NCBI GenBank assembly: GCA_023392595.1
Contig: JAEVYU010000015.1
Location: forward strand, 1-51,325
DNA length: 51,325 bases
Direction: 5' to 3'
From: Bacillota bacterium
GTDB taxonomy: Bacteria > Bacillota > UBA4882 > UBA8346
Shown here: positions 34,178 through 43,125 of the stretch, piece after piece
Layout: every line of letters starts with the position of its first letter
How positions within the stretch are numbered: the first letter of the stretch is position 1
Translations under genes and position numbers: made by a program
Notes under the pieces: generated by a model
The model's database searches: none
What the model was told of the DNA's origin: nothing
Seen by the model: only the letters and a program-made list of their open reading frames with translations

Positions 34178-35060
34178 TTTGATCACCCCTTGAAAAAAGC
34201 CGCTGGATGCCCAGAACGCCAAAGATGATTAAAAGTAAGATCACACCCATAGCTGAAGCTTTACCGAAGTTTTGAAACCGGAATGCAATCGATATCGTCT
34301 TTGTAACCCACGTATCACTAAGGCCTCCCGGTCCCCCCTGCGTGATAACCATCGGCTCGAAAAAAACTTGCAGACAGCCGTTAAACCCCAAAAAGAGCAT
34401 CAAGCCAATCATCCGTTTAATGCTGGGAATGGTGATATAGCGGATGTGTTGGAAAAAGTGGGCCCCGTCCAGGCTGGCCGATTCGTATAACTCGGAAGGT
34501 ATCGACTGCAGGGCGCTAAGAAAAATCACCATGTTAAATCCGGTGAAACGCCACATACTAATAAACGCCAATGAAAAATTGATCCAATAATTATCCGCAA
34601 AAAAAGTAATTCCACTCCCCAGTTTCATACCGCGGAGCAAGTAATTGATGGGGCTGTCGTTATAGTTATACATATAGCTGAACATAAAGGCTACCGCAAC
34701 ACAGTTCAAGATGTACGGCATGAAGTTGACGGTTCGGAAAAAATTACGGGCCCGCAGTTTTCCATCCAAAATAACCGCCAGGTACAAGGCCAGTATGGTC
34801 TGTATCAGTAACACCAAAAAATAGGCCAGTGAATTTTTGAGCGTCATTAAAACCATATCATCGGTAAAAACATCCCAATAATTCTCAAGCCCTACAAAAG
34901 TCATTTCAGGATCGTAACCATTCCATTGTACAAAACTCAAATGAAAGAGTTTTAAAGCCGGATAAAACGAAAATACCACCAAAAGCAGCAGGGGTATTGC
35001 TAAGAAACCTATTAACAAGGATATTTTCTGCTGTCGCAGATAATTTAAGCCGGTCATCAT
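34167..35060 (-). CDS. Sugar ABC transporter permease (MalF type)
   Basis: 297 residues, six membrane segments, partner of the MalG-type permease. The EAA loop is at ELYESASLDGAHFFQHIRYI followed by TIPSIKR. The N-terminal WNGYDPEMTFVGLENYWDVF is typical of CUT1 permeases. It is separated from the binding-protein gene by a palindromic intergenic element (35076-35190). Confidence 0.93.
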   Translation of the reverse strand: MMTGLNYLRQQKISLLIGFLAIPLLLLVVFSFYPALKLFHLSFVQWNGYDPEMTFVGLENYWDVFTDDMVLMTLKNSLAYFLVLLIQTILALYLAVILDGKLRARNFFRTVNFMPYILNCVAVAFMFSYMYNYNDSPINYLLRGMKLGSGITFFADNYWINFSLAFISMWRFTGFNMVIFLSALQSIPSELYESASLDGAHFFQHIRYITIPSIKRMIGLMLFLGFNGCLQVFFEPMVITQGGPGGLSDTWVTKTISIAFRFQNFGKASAMGVILLLIIFGVLGIQRLFSRGDQSGD

Positions 35061-35075
35061 CCCGCCCCCTTTTAC

Positions 35076-35190
35076 GAGGCTGTCTGAAAAAACTTTAAAA
35101 TCAATAAGATATACAATATATAGTACAATTAACCAATAAGGTATTATATATTGTATATCTTGATCAAGAAATCTCCTTTGAGACAGCCCG
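35076..35190. repeat. Palindromic intergenic element, copy 2 (inside the ABC operon)
   Basis: GGCTGTCT (35078-35085) pairs with AGACAGCC (35181-35188). Inner arms AGATATACAATATATA (35107-35122) and its exact complement (35145-35160) are nearly identical to those of copy 1 (1141-1274), including flanking ATCAAT/TTGATC. It sits between the binding-protein and permease genes, so every long transcript of the operon carries this hairpin. It may act as an mRNA stabiliser or partial terminator that lowers permease relative to binding protein; that is inference. Confidence 0.8.
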
Positions 35191-35203
35191 GCTTTCCGCC
35201 TAA

Positions 35204-36439
35204 TTATTTAACAGCTTTTACAGCCCTGACCCATCGATCATTATATTTTTTAACGACGGCATTGGGATCTTTGGCTAAAATATATTCTTGAGCAATATCA
35301 GGCAGGTAAACCTGAGCCTTGTTATAAACTTTGGTCCAGGCTATTTTGTCCGGATTTTCATTGACAATCGGCAATTTGCTGCTGAGTAATTCGTTGACAA
35401 AAGCTTGCGGATAGGTAATGCCTTTTTGGGGCGGGACCATACCGATTGCATTGGCGTAACGCCCTTTTTCCCATAACCATTTTAAAGCGGCCTTAGCCAG
35501 CGGGATATTTTTACAATCCTTACTGATGGCATATCTCCAGTCACCACCGGCGAAGATATACTTAGAACCCGGGATGGCGAACATGCCGATATCCTCCATC
35601 GATCCGCCCATATCCCCAAATTGCGGCGGATACCAGCTACCAAGCAAGGTCATCCCGAATTTACCGGCCGGAAAATCTTTCCGGAAACTGTCCCAACTGG
35701 TGGAGGTAAGGTTGGGTTCCAGGTAGCCTTTTTCATTTAACTGCCGGTACACTTTAAACATCGTCAACGGACCGCCATCGTCAACCAATAACTTGCCCTT
35801 TTGGGATAGCTTATTATAATAATCAGGGTCGCCGGTATTATAGAAACCTGAAAAGAAACAAATGTTTTCAAATGGCCATTTATCTTTGAAATTGGAAGCC
35901 AGGGGGACAATCCCTTTGGCTTTGATTTTCGCGCAATCAGCCATCAATTCCGCCCAAGTCGTAGGAGTTTTGCTAATACCGCAATTCTTAAAGACTTTCT
36001 TGTTATAAATGAGCCCCACATAATTAGCGGCATGGGTAAGGGTATATAATTTTTTATCCGTGGGGCAAATACCCTTTTCATAATCGACAATATTGGCTTT
36101 GGTGAAACCCAAGTCATCCATGGGAGCAAAAAACTTGGGAAAATCGGTCTGATTCATTTCACCGAATTGTTCGGTAATATCGGTCATCGTATGAGTGGCC
36201 ATTTGGGTCTGTAGGGTCTGAACGGCGTCTTTAATTCCTACCCACTCCAGCTCGGCGCCGGGAAAATCTTTGGCAAATTCTTTGGAAAGCGCCGGAAGTT
36301 CTTTGTCAAGTTTATCCGTACGGTGAGTGGTAATGATGATTTTACCCGTAAGCTCATTGGCTCCCCACACACTGATGCTCGATCCGGCAACTATTGCCCC
36401 CAATAATAATGCTAACAAAATTGCTCCGACTTTTTTCAA
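35204..36439 (-). CDS. Sugar ABC transporter substrate-binding protein
   Basis: 411 residues, family 1 extracellular solute-binding protein. The N terminus (VGAILLALLLGAIVAGSSIS, then VWGANE) looks like a plain Sec signal peptide and no lipobox Cys is present. In Gram-positive bacteria these proteins are normally lipoproteins, so a soluble periplasmic form supports a diderm envelope. Binding-domain segments include ITTHRTDKLDKELPAL and GGDWRYAISKDCKNIPLAKA. GAGAGGGAGTG precedes the ATG. It lies 98 bp downstream of the GH130 gene; the ligand is probably a mannooligosaccharide. Confidence 0.93.
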   Translation of the reverse strand: MKKVGAILLALLLGAIVAGSSISVWGANELTGKIIITTHRTDKLDKELPALSKEFAKDFPGAELEWVGIKDAVQTLQTQMATHTMTDITEQFGEMNQTDFPKFFAPMDDLGFTKANIVDYEKGICPTDKKLYTLTHAANYVGLIYNKKVFKNCGISKTPTTWAELMADCAKIKAKGIVPLASNFKDKWPFENICFFSGFYNTGDPDYYNKLSQKGKLLVDDGGPLTMFKVYRQLNEKGYLEPNLTSTSWDSFRKDFPAGKFGMTLLGSWYPPQFGDMGGSMEDIGMFAIPGSKYIFAGGDWRYAISKDCKNIPLAKAALKWLWEKGRYANAIGMVPPQKGITYPQAFVNELLSSKLPIVNENPDKIAWTKVYNKAQVYLPDIAQEYILAKDPNAVVKKYNDRWVRAVKAVK

Positions 36440-36537
36440 CTCATAACACTCCCTCTCTATTTTTGATCTGGAAAATTAGGCGAAACTTTCCAAACATCCC
36501 TCCTCTTTTGTAAATTGAATGGATAACACCCCACCGG

Positions 36538-37554
36538 TTAGTTGGTTTTTATGAAATCCAGCACCTCGTCGACTTTGGCATAAGCCAGGCAGGTCACAGT
36601 ATCAGCTCCCCCATAGTAAATGGCTAATTTTCCAGTGGCCGGATCCGTTAAAGCCGCACAAGGGAAGAATACATTGGGCACATCCCCGACACATTCATAC
36701 ATTGTCTGGGGAGAAATCAAATAGGACTTGGTGCGGTGAATTACTTTCCAAGGCTCTTCCAGATCTAGCAAAGCCGCTCCGGCACTATAGACAAATCCAT
36801 TGCATGAAGTAAGGACTCCATGATAAATTAAAAGCCAGCCTTCATTGGTTTCAATCGGGACCGGTCCGGCACCGATTTTCGTCGATTGCCATCCTTCAGT
36901 GGGGGACATGACATGGCGGTGATGTCCCCAATAACACATATCCGGGCTTTCGCTATAATAAATGTCACCAAAGGGAGTATGGCCGTTGTCACTGGGCCGG
37001 CTTAGCATTGCATATTTACCGTTGATTTTGCGGGGAAATAAAACCCCATTGCGATTGAAGGGCAAAAATGCATTTTCCATTTGATAAAATTTTTCAAAAT
37101 CATCAGTGTATCCGACGCCGATGGTAGGCCCATGGTAACCATTGCACCAAGTGATATAATAACGATCTTCGATCCAGCATACCCTGGGGTCGTAACCATA
37201 ATCGAATTGACCAATATCCGGATCATTGCAAATAAAAGTGATCGGCTCGTTGTTAATCACCCATTGATAGCCGTCATCGCTTTTTCCGCTATGTAACTGC
37301 ATATGGCGCCGTTTGTCATCACAACGAAAAACTCCCGCAAATTTTCCCCCGAAAGGGACAACCGCGCTATTAAAAATGCTGTTGGAAGAAGGTATCAAAT
37401 TTCGGGGGATAATCGGATTTTTGGCTGAACGCCATATCACATCCCCACAGCCGGTTGGCCGATCCTCCCAAGGGATATTGGGTAATTCAACTACATTGAT
37501 TACCTGGATTTTGCTGGTTGCTTCGCTAAAAGCGTTATTTTCTTTAGCGGTCAT
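36538..37554 (-). CDS. GH130 beta-1,4-mannoside phosphorylase
   Basis: About 338 residues, five-bladed propeller of family GH130. Typical segments are SIFNSAVVPFGGKFAGVFR, QFDYGYDPRVCWIEDRYYIT (catalytic Asp in YDPR), NRNGVLFPRKINGKYAMLSR, KIGAGPVPIETNEGWLLIYH and CALTDPATGKLAIYYGGADT-like ends. It phosphorolyses beta-mannosides to mannose-1-phosphate. Length suggests the GH130_2 mannooligosaccharide phosphorylase type rather than the longer mannosyl-glucose phosphorylase. ATG 37554 fits the SD AAAGG better than ATG 37563. First structural gene after the regulated promoter. Confidence 0.9.
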   Translation of the reverse strand: MTAKENNAFSEATSKIQVINVVELPNIPWEDRPTGCGDVIWRSAKNPIIPRNLIPSSNSIFNSAVVPFGGKFAGVFRCDDKRRHMQLHSGKSDDGYQWVINNEPITFICNDPDIGQFDYGYDPRVCWIEDRYYITWCNGYHGPTIGVGYTDDFEKFYQMENAFLPFNRNGVLFPRKINGKYAMLSRPSDNGHTPFGDIYYSESPDMCYWGHHRHVMSPTEGWQSTKIGAGPVPIETNEGWLLIYHGVLTSCNGFVYSAGAALLDLEEPWKVIHRTKSYLISPQTMYECVGDVPNVFFPCAALTDPATGKLAIYYGGADTVTCLAYAKVDEVLDFIKTN

Positions 37555-37624
37555 AAGTTTCATCCTTTCAAGTTAGCATTATTTGTACGCGATGGAACTA
37601 CAATTTATTACTACAACTTATATA

Positions 37625-37675
37625 AATATTGCACTAATTGATGTCAATATTAACACTTTTGTAACAAAATGTCAA
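37625..37675 (-). promoter_or_regulatory. Mannoside operon promoter with candidate LacI operators
   Basis: Minus-strand -35 TTGACA (37670-37675), 17-bp spacer, -10 TAATAT (37647-37652). The 13-bp palindrome TTTTGTTACAAAA (37657-37669) fills the spacer, where a bound LacI-type repressor would block polymerase. Downstream, AATATTGCA (37625-37633, plus-strand reading) occurs also twice in front of the lacI-type gene. Which motif is the operator is not decidable by eye. The remainder of 37564-37821 has no gene. Confidence 0.7.
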
Positions 37676-37821
37676 TCTTTCTTCATTTGCAAAAAAAAAG
37701 ACACCACTCAATTTGCAGTGAAATCTTTGGAAAGAGATTCAAAAGATAAGAAAATCAATTAAATGTAATGGAAAAGTCTAACGGAAGGAAAATAGGAGAT
37801 TAAAAGGGGGCGCACATTCTC

Positions 37822-38856
37822 TTAACTGTACTCAGGGGAAGCCGTGGTAGCTCCTTCCACAAACTGCACTCCTACTAAAATGCAACGGGATTGACTGTTT
37901 CTGTTACTTAACCGCCACAAGAGCTGCTCAAATGCGGCTTCCCCCATAGCCGCGCCGAAAACCCGAACGGTTGTCAGAGGGGGATTTTCGGGGAAATCCT
38001 CCGGAACCAAATCGTCAAAACCAACAATGGAAAAATCTTTGGGAATCGACTTTCCGATTTTTCTCAAGGCCTTGATAACCACTTGAGCCGTGTAATCATT
38101 ATTACAAACCCATGCGGTTGGAAAATTTTTCAATTTCCCAATTTCACGGTTCATTAATTCATGATCCTCCCAAATCCGGTCGGAATTTTTCTGCCCGATA
38201 GAATAATCGGAATTGTAATCGATGCCGTATTCATGCAATGCCTGCAAAAAACCATGATACCGTTGGATCCAACTCCAATGGCCGCTAATTTGTCCGGCAT
38301 ATCCGATTTTTTTATGGCCCAGCTCCAGTAAATGTTTGGTGGTCAAAAAACTGCCTTCCCAATCAGCAATTAAAACGGCGTCGTGCCGAGTGGTAGGCAG
38401 ATAATTATCGACGAGAACCACTTCACAATCGACTTTTTCAAAACGGGCCACATAATTGGAAGTAAAATTGCCGGTAATCAATACCCCATTGACTCTTCCT
38501 TCCAGGATAACTGAGGGTATTTCTCCTTTTACCACTTCATCCCTGGATATCGCCCGCAATAATAAGTCCCAGCCGTAATTTCTGGCGGCAGCTTCAATTC
38601 CCCGGATAATACGAGTCCAGAAAACACGGTTGGCCTCAATTTCATCAATTAATAGTACAACCGACTTTACTTCGGGAGCAGCAGTCCGCTTAGCCCGTTG
38701 ATTTTTATATCCTAAGCGCAATGCCGCTTCCTGGATCCGTTTGCGGGTACCTTCATTAATTCCCGGCTTGCCGGTCAAGGCACGACACACCAAAAAACGG
38801 CTTAATCCTACTTCAAGCGCAACATCATCCAAGGTCACTCTTTTTACTTTACTCAT
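37822..38856 (-). CDS. LacI-family transcriptional regulator
   Basis: About 344 residues. The N-terminal HTH (VTLDDVALEVGLSRFLVCRA then LTGKPGINEGTRKRIQEAA) has the hinge-helix region following; the periplasmic-binding-like domain contains GVLITGNFT, VVLVDNYLP, HKKIGYAGQ, AWVCNNDYTAQVVIKAL and FSIVGFDDL. ATG 38856 with GGGAG six bases upstream replaces the TTG at 38877. It lies just upstream of the GH130 gene and most likely represses the mannoside operon, with a mannoside or its product as inducer. Confidence 0.93.
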   Translation of the reverse strand: MSKVKRVTLDDVALEVGLSRFLVCRALTGKPGINEGTRKRIQEAALRLGYKNQRAKRTAAPEVKSVVLLIDEIEANRVFWTRIIRGIEAAARNYGWDLLLRAISRDEVVKGEIPSVILEGRVNGVLITGNFTSNYVARFEKVDCEVVLVDNYLPTTRHDAVLIADWEGSFLTTKHLLELGHKKIGYAGQISGHWSWIQRYHGFLQALHEYGIDYNSDYSIGQKNSDRIWEDHELMNREIGKLKNFPTAWVCNNDYTAQVVIKALRKIGKSIPKDFSIVGFDDLVPEDFPENPPLTTVRVFGAAMGEAAFEQLLWRLSNRNSQSRCILVGVQFVEGATTASPEYS

Positions 38857-38867
38857 CGCCCGCTCCC

Positions 38868-38927
38868 AATATTGCAAAAAAATATTGCAGTCAATATTAC
38901 ATTATAATGTCTGCAATAAATTGTCAA
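38868..38927 (-). promoter_or_regulatory. lacI-type gene promoter and repeated AATATTGCA motifs
   Basis: Minus-strand -35 TTGACA (38922-38927) and TATAAT (38901-38906) with a short 15-bp spacer, or TAATGT at 17 bp. AATATTGCA occurs at 38868-38876 and 38881-38889, 13 bp apart, over the ribosome site; the same 9-mer is in the GH130 promoter. This suggests autoregulation. The promoter abuts the 3' end of the zinc-ribbon gene. Confidence 0.6.
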
Positions 38928-38930
38928 TGC

Positions 38931-39593
38931 CTATTTATGGATGTTCCCACGCCTCACTCCAGCATGTGTTTTATGATAAATAGATTGGTTCGATGACCTA
39001 CTCAATTTACCAGGTTTAATGATATCTTGATGATTAGGCGATCGTTCCGGCGATATCCCGCCGGGTTTGGAGTGAGAATTTTCTGTTTTGTTTTTAAATC
39101 CGCTCAAGCGTTTTTTCCCCGCTTCAAATTCTCTGCGCCGGCGCCCCGAAAACTTATGTTTACCCTTTGCCACACATTCATTACAAAAACCCTTATTTTT
39201 ACGAACCTGGGCTGCGGCTTCCTTGCCGCAGCTCCGGCAAAAATCACCCAGTGCGGCTGCACATTGAAAACATAGGCCTGTTTTATGGACATACCCCGGA
39301 TCGGGCTTCCCGCAAGCGCTGCAAACACATCCAGAACAATAACCGTTATGCTCCTTTAATTCTAAGGGGTCAATCTTGCCGCATCCCCGACAGCTTGTAA
39401 TCCCGTCCCGCTTTTCCCTGATTTCATTCAAACAATATTCACAGAGATTAACAGACTTATAAATGCGGACTTTCCGGACGGAGTTACCGCATTTGGAACA
39501 AGTTCTTTCACTTTCTCTCCCTTTGCTTTGGCCTTCGCGGTTTGGATCGGCCCATAACTTTCTTCGCTCGCTCGCGCTCGCTTTATCCGGCAT
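38931..39593 (-). CDS. Multi-zinc-ribbon protein, unknown
   Basis: 220 residues. Residues about 30-145 contain eight CxxC pairs (CSKC, CEYC, CRGC, CSGC, CSAC, CFQC, CRSC, CNEC), enough for four structural zinc ribbons. A basic, disordered C terminus follows (FSGRRRREFEAGKKRLSG, then Ser/Asn/His-rich sequence), suggesting nucleic-acid binding. It starts 7 bp after rseP and is probably co-transcribed with it. I do not recognise a named family. Confidence 0.75.
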   Translation of the reverse strand: MPDKASASERRKLWADPNREGQSKGRESERTCSKCGNSVRKVRIYKSVNLCEYCLNEIREKRDGITSCRGCGKIDPLELKEHNGYCSGCVCSACGKPDPGYVHKTGLCFQCAAALGDFCRSCGKEAAAQVRKNKGFCNECVAKGKHKFSGRRRREFEAGKKRLSGFKNKTENSHSKPGGISPERSPNHQDIIKPGKLSRSSNQSIYHKTHAGVRRGNIHK

Positions 39594-39600
39594 GTCAATA

Positions 39601-40707
39601 TTATCCCCCTAAGACTCTTTTAACCAGTCGAATGATATCTCCATAAGTAATCCAGACGAATGCAAAAAGAGCGGCAACCAAGCCGATGGTATAAGCAGCC
39701 GCCTTTTGCTCGGCAGAAAATTCCCGTCTGAAAATCTTTTCCAAAATCAAAATCACAATCCAACCGCCGTCCAAAATCGGTAAGGGTAATGGTAACAAAT
39801 TAAAAAGTCCCAGCGAAATACAAATTGCCGCAAAAAGTTGAACGATGGTAAACCAAACCAATTGCGGAGGAAGCTGTAACGTTTGTTCTATCATATCAAC
39901 AGCGCCGATGGGGCCCATCACCGCGCCTTTGACTTTTCCTTTAACCAATTGAACCAGCATTTTTATGGTCGTCAAAGGAAAAGCAAGCGATTGCTTGGCT
40001 GCCTCCCCAATGGAAGCGGTTTTAAACTTCGGGGTCGGCATTAAAGAAACGCCAATTAAGTATCGTTTATTCTCCGGGCTGTACACCGCAGTTAATTCTT
40101 TGATCAGTTTTGAGCCACTTCGGTCAATTTCAAGATTAACGGCCTGATGAGGATTTTTTTGAATCACCGCCGATAAGTCGGATGCTTGTTTAATCGGCGC
40201 TCCATTGATGGCTACGAGCTTATCGCCTGACTTCAACCCCGCCTGCATTGCCGGACTGTTCTGATTGACCACACTGATTACCACCGAACTATTTACCAGT
40301 ACCCCTTTGGATACTACCGGTGTACCAATCCAAATCAGCGCAAAAAAGAATACCAACATCCCCAGCAGCAAATTAAAGATCGAGCCGGTCGCCAGTACAA
40401 TGACTTTTTTCCAAAGCGTGAGATTATAAAAAACATGGTCCGCGCGAGTCTCCGGTTCTTTGGTCTCGCCTTCAAGGGCCATATCCATGCCGGCAATCTT
40501 ACAGAAACCGCCGAATAAAATCCAACGCAGCGAATATTGGACCCCATTCCTGGTAATCTTGCCGATTAAAGGCCCAAAACCGACGGAGAATTCATAAACT
40601 GTGACTCCAAAGGCCCGGGCGGTCATGAAATGACCATATTCGTGAATCACCACCGCCACGCTTAACATTAAAAGCGTCAACCAGATAGAATTAAAATTAA
40701 AGCCCAT
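39601..40707 (-). CDS. rseP: Site-2 intramembrane metalloprotease RseP
   Basis: 368 residues. The zinc motif HEYGH is in the first membrane helix (AVVIHEYGHFMTARAFGV); a PDZ domain follows (about 150-210, AGLKSGDKLVAINGAPI), and the distal LPILDGGWI motif supplies the third ligand. It cleaves anti-sigma factors or remnant signal peptides in the membrane. It overlaps dxr by 11 bp. The cdsA-dxr-rseP order is conserved, here with an inserted transporter gene. Confidence 0.95.
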   Translation of the reverse strand: MGFNFNSIWLTLLMLSVAVVIHEYGHFMTARAFGVTVYEFSVGFGPLIGKITRNGVQYSLRWILFGGFCKIAGMDMALEGETKEPETRADHVFYNLTLWKKVIVLATGSIFNLLLGMLVFFFALIWIGTPVVSKGVLVNSSVVISVVNQNSPAMQAGLKSGDKLVAINGAPIKQASDLSAVIQKNPHQAVNLEIDRSGSKLIKELTAVYSPENKRYLIGVSLMPTPKFKTASIGEAAKQSLAFPLTTIKMLVQLVKGKVKGAVMGPIGAVDMIEQTLQLPPQLVWFTIVQLFAAICISLGLFNLLPLPLPILDGGWIVILILEKIFRREFSAEQKAAAYTIGLVAALFAFVWITYGDIIRLVKRVLGG

Positions 40708-41914
40708 AATTTGCCCCCCTTTGTTGAATCAATTGATGAACGCGTTCCCGCACCTGGCGGTCAACAGCCAAGATTTCATCGATGCCCGGATGAACTGAAA
40801 AGCCTTCTTTCTGATAGTACCCCATTAACTCGGAAACAATACGAATAATCGCGGTGAATTTGATTTTGCCGGTAAGAAAAGCCTCCACCGCTACTTCATT
40901 GGCGGCATTTAAGACCACCGGCATGGTTCCTCCGGCTTTTCCAGCCTCATAAGCCAGCGCCACAGCCGGGAAAAGCACAGGATCTACCGGATAAAAATGA
41001 AGCTGTGCTCCAGTCGTTATATCCAATTTCGGAAAACGGCCCGGCAGCCGCTGTGGATAGGCCAGCGCAATTTGAATGGGTAAACGCATATCACACAGGC
41101 CTAGCTGGGCAATTGTTGATCCGTCGATAAGTTCTATCATGGAATGAATAATACTCTCCGGATGAATGACGGCAGCGATTTTATCAAACGGCATATCAAA
41201 AAGCCAATGGGCCTCAATTACTTCCAGCCCTTTATTAAACATGGTCGCCGAATCGATAGTAATCTTTCCACCCATATGCCAGTTGGGGTGGTTTAATGCC
41301 TGTTTCAAGGTAACCTGTTCCAAATCTTCAGGCCGGTACCCACGGAACGGCCCTCCGGAAGCGGTTAACACCAGGCGTTCAACCTGACCGGGGGATCTTC
41401 CTTCCAGACATTGAAAAATAGCACTGTGCTCGCTATCAACCGGGAGAAGCTTGACATGGTTTTTTTTCACTGCCGGAATGATGATGGACCCCGCCGCAAC
41501 CAAGGTTTCTTTATTGGCAAGGGCAATATCTTTACCAGCCTCAATTGCGGCCAAAGTAGGCCGAATGCCTACGGAGCCAACCACGGCCGTCAATACCATG
41601 TCGACTTCCGGAATCACCGCCAGCTCCGTCAAACCTTCCAATCCCGCCAAAACAGTTGTGTGCGCGCGCGCAATGGGGTTTGAGGATGCAATACCAGATA
41701 ACGCTGATTTTAATTCCGGATAAAGCTCTTTTTGACCAATGGCCACATATCGGGGTTGGAAAGCAGCAACCTGCTCCAGAAGCAGTTTTAAATTGGAACC
41801 CGCGCTTAAAGCCACTACCTCAAAACGATCCGGAAATCGGTTGACAACCTCGAGAGTTTGCCGGCCAATGGAGCCGGTTGAACCTAAAATCGCAAGTCGT
41901 TTTTTCAAGATCAC
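40697..41914 (-). CDS. dxr: 1-deoxy-D-xylulose 5-phosphate reductoisomerase
   Basis: 405 residues; second step of the MEP isoprenoid pathway (DXP to MEP with NADPH). The NADPH site GSTGSIGRQTLEVV, the metal-site segments LLPVDSEHSAIFQCLEG and KGLEVIEAHWLF, and the flexible loop NHPNWHMGGKITIDSATM are present. The frame opens with GTG 41914; TTG 41908 (after GGTGTGAT) is an alternative. It supplies precursors for the neighbouring UppS step. Confidence 0.97.
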   Translation of the reverse strand: MILKKRLAILGSTGSIGRQTLEVVNRFPDRFEVVALSAGSNLKLLLEQVAAFQPRYVAIGQKELYPELKSALSGIASSNPIARAHTTVLAGLEGLTELAVIPEVDMVLTAVVGSVGIRPTLAAIEAGKDIALANKETLVAAGSIIIPAVKKNHVKLLPVDSEHSAIFQCLEGRSPGQVERLVLTASGGPFRGYRPEDLEQVTLKQALNHPNWHMGGKITIDSATMFNKGLEVIEAHWLFDMPFDKIAAVIHPESIIHSMIELIDGSTIAQLGLCDMRLPIQIALAYPQRLPGRFPKLDITTGAQLHFYPVDPVLFPAVALAYEAGKAGGTMPVVLNAANEVAVEAFLTGKIKFTAIIRIVSELMGYYQKEGFSVHPGIDEILAVDRQVRERVHQLIQQRGANYGL

Positions 41915-42010
41915 ACCATCCGTGATGTTAGTTGTTCGCTGAAAAATACTTTATTTTCTATGTAGTGATTAGTTTTCGATAGTAAGCTTTTCCTTATCAA
42001 CAAGTATCCT

Positions 42011-43036
42011 TTAGCCGTCAACCGTCTTCATGATCCGGTAAAAGGACCGCAGAATGATAACCAGCATCGGACCAAAAAAAATTCCGGCAAAACCAAAGAT
42101 TTCAACACCGATATAAACGACCAAGATACTAATCAAAGGATGGAGATTTAAATTCTCGCCAATCAGTTTGTATTCGATCACCTGACGGATGAGCAACAAT
42201 AAAAAATAAGCCAAAAAAAACCACAAAGCCTGCAAATAATTGCCAAACAATAAATCAATCAGGGCCAGGGGAATATACACCATACCCGGTCCCAGCACAG
42301 GTAAAAAATCTAAAATACCCGCCAGGAATCCATAAGCCAGAGCCGCCGGTTTACCCAGAGTCATAAAATACAACGTTGTAAATGTAGTGGTTACCAAAGC
42401 TAAAATACATTCGACTCTGATAAAACGAGTTACCGAGTCCATCACCTCGGTTTTCAGTTTCAAAGTCGCAGGTTGCCATTTTGAAGGCAAAGCTTTATAA
42501 AATGACTTTGAAATTCGCTCTTTATCCCTGCTAAAAAAATAAGCTGTGATACCCCCTAAACCCAGAGCCAGTAATAGTTGGGGGAACCGGGGCAATATTT
42601 GAATTCCTCCCATGATAATAGAACGTAAAACCTGAACGATTGATTCCCCGGGAATGCCCAAATTAGGTCCAAATTCCTTAAACTGGGGAAAATATTTAGT
42701 CAAACGCTGGATGGAAATCCCGGCAAATTTTAAAATACGACCGACAATCTCCGGAATTTGGGGCATCAAACGTTGTGTTTCCTGATAAAAGGCGATCAAC
42801 GAAAAGCTGGTGATGGTTAAAGTCAAAGTGACAACCAACAGCAAAATGAACATTATCGCCGGTTTTCTACCGATTTTAAGCCTCTGATGCAGTTTCTGCA
42901 CCAAAGGTTCGATCAGACAAGCAAAGATGGTCCCCAGTAAAAAAGGCGCCATCAACGGGAAAAGATATTTCAAAATCACAATCAGACCAATGGCTACCAA
43001 GAAAACCCACAAATAAACCTTATATTCTCTGCTCAC
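42011..43036 (-). CDS. AI-2E family / YtvI-like membrane protein
   Basis: 341 residues with about eight membrane segments, UPF0118/AI-2E family. The C-terminal half has the family pattern YGFLAGILDFLPVLGPGMVY, VIEYKLIGENLNLHPLISIL and GIFFGPMLVIILRSFY. Bacillus YtvI is a sporulation-associated member, while others export autoinducer or small ions; substrate unknown. GTG start with AAGGGCGG upstream. It sits between cdsA and dxr, an addition to the usual order. Confidence 0.88.
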   Translation of the reverse strand: MSREYKVYLWVFLVAIGLIVILKYLFPLMAPFLLGTIFACLIEPLVQKLHQRLKIGRKPAIMFILLLVVTLTLTITSFSLIAFYQETQRLMPQIPEIVGRILKFAGISIQRLTKYFPQFKEFGPNLGIPGESIVQVLRSIIMGGIQILPRFPQLLLALGLGGITAYFFSRDKERISKSFYKALPSKWQPATLKLKTEVMDSVTRFIRVECILALVTTTFTTLYFMTLGKPAALAYGFLAGILDFLPVLGPGMVYIPLALIDLLFGNYLQALWFFLAYFLLLLIRQVIEYKLIGENLNLHPLISILVVYIGVEIFGFAGIFFGPMLVIILRSFYRIMKTVDG

Positions 43037-43078
43037 TTTTATCCGCCCTTACAGCCATTTGCACTCTCGCCATGCTAA

Positions 43079-43119
43079 AGGACAGCAAGGATCTTTTGAG
43101 AAGGCTTTGGGGCTGTCCT
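43079..43119. repeat. Short GGCTGTCC inverted repeat
   Basis: AGGACAGC (43079-43086) pairs with GCTGTCCT (43112-43119). The right arm reads GGGGCTGTCCTCAAA, like the left end of the large palindromic elements. It may be an internally deleted member of that family or a stand-alone hairpin between cdsA and the YtvI-like gene. Confidence 0.5.
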
Positions 43120-43125
43120 CAAACT

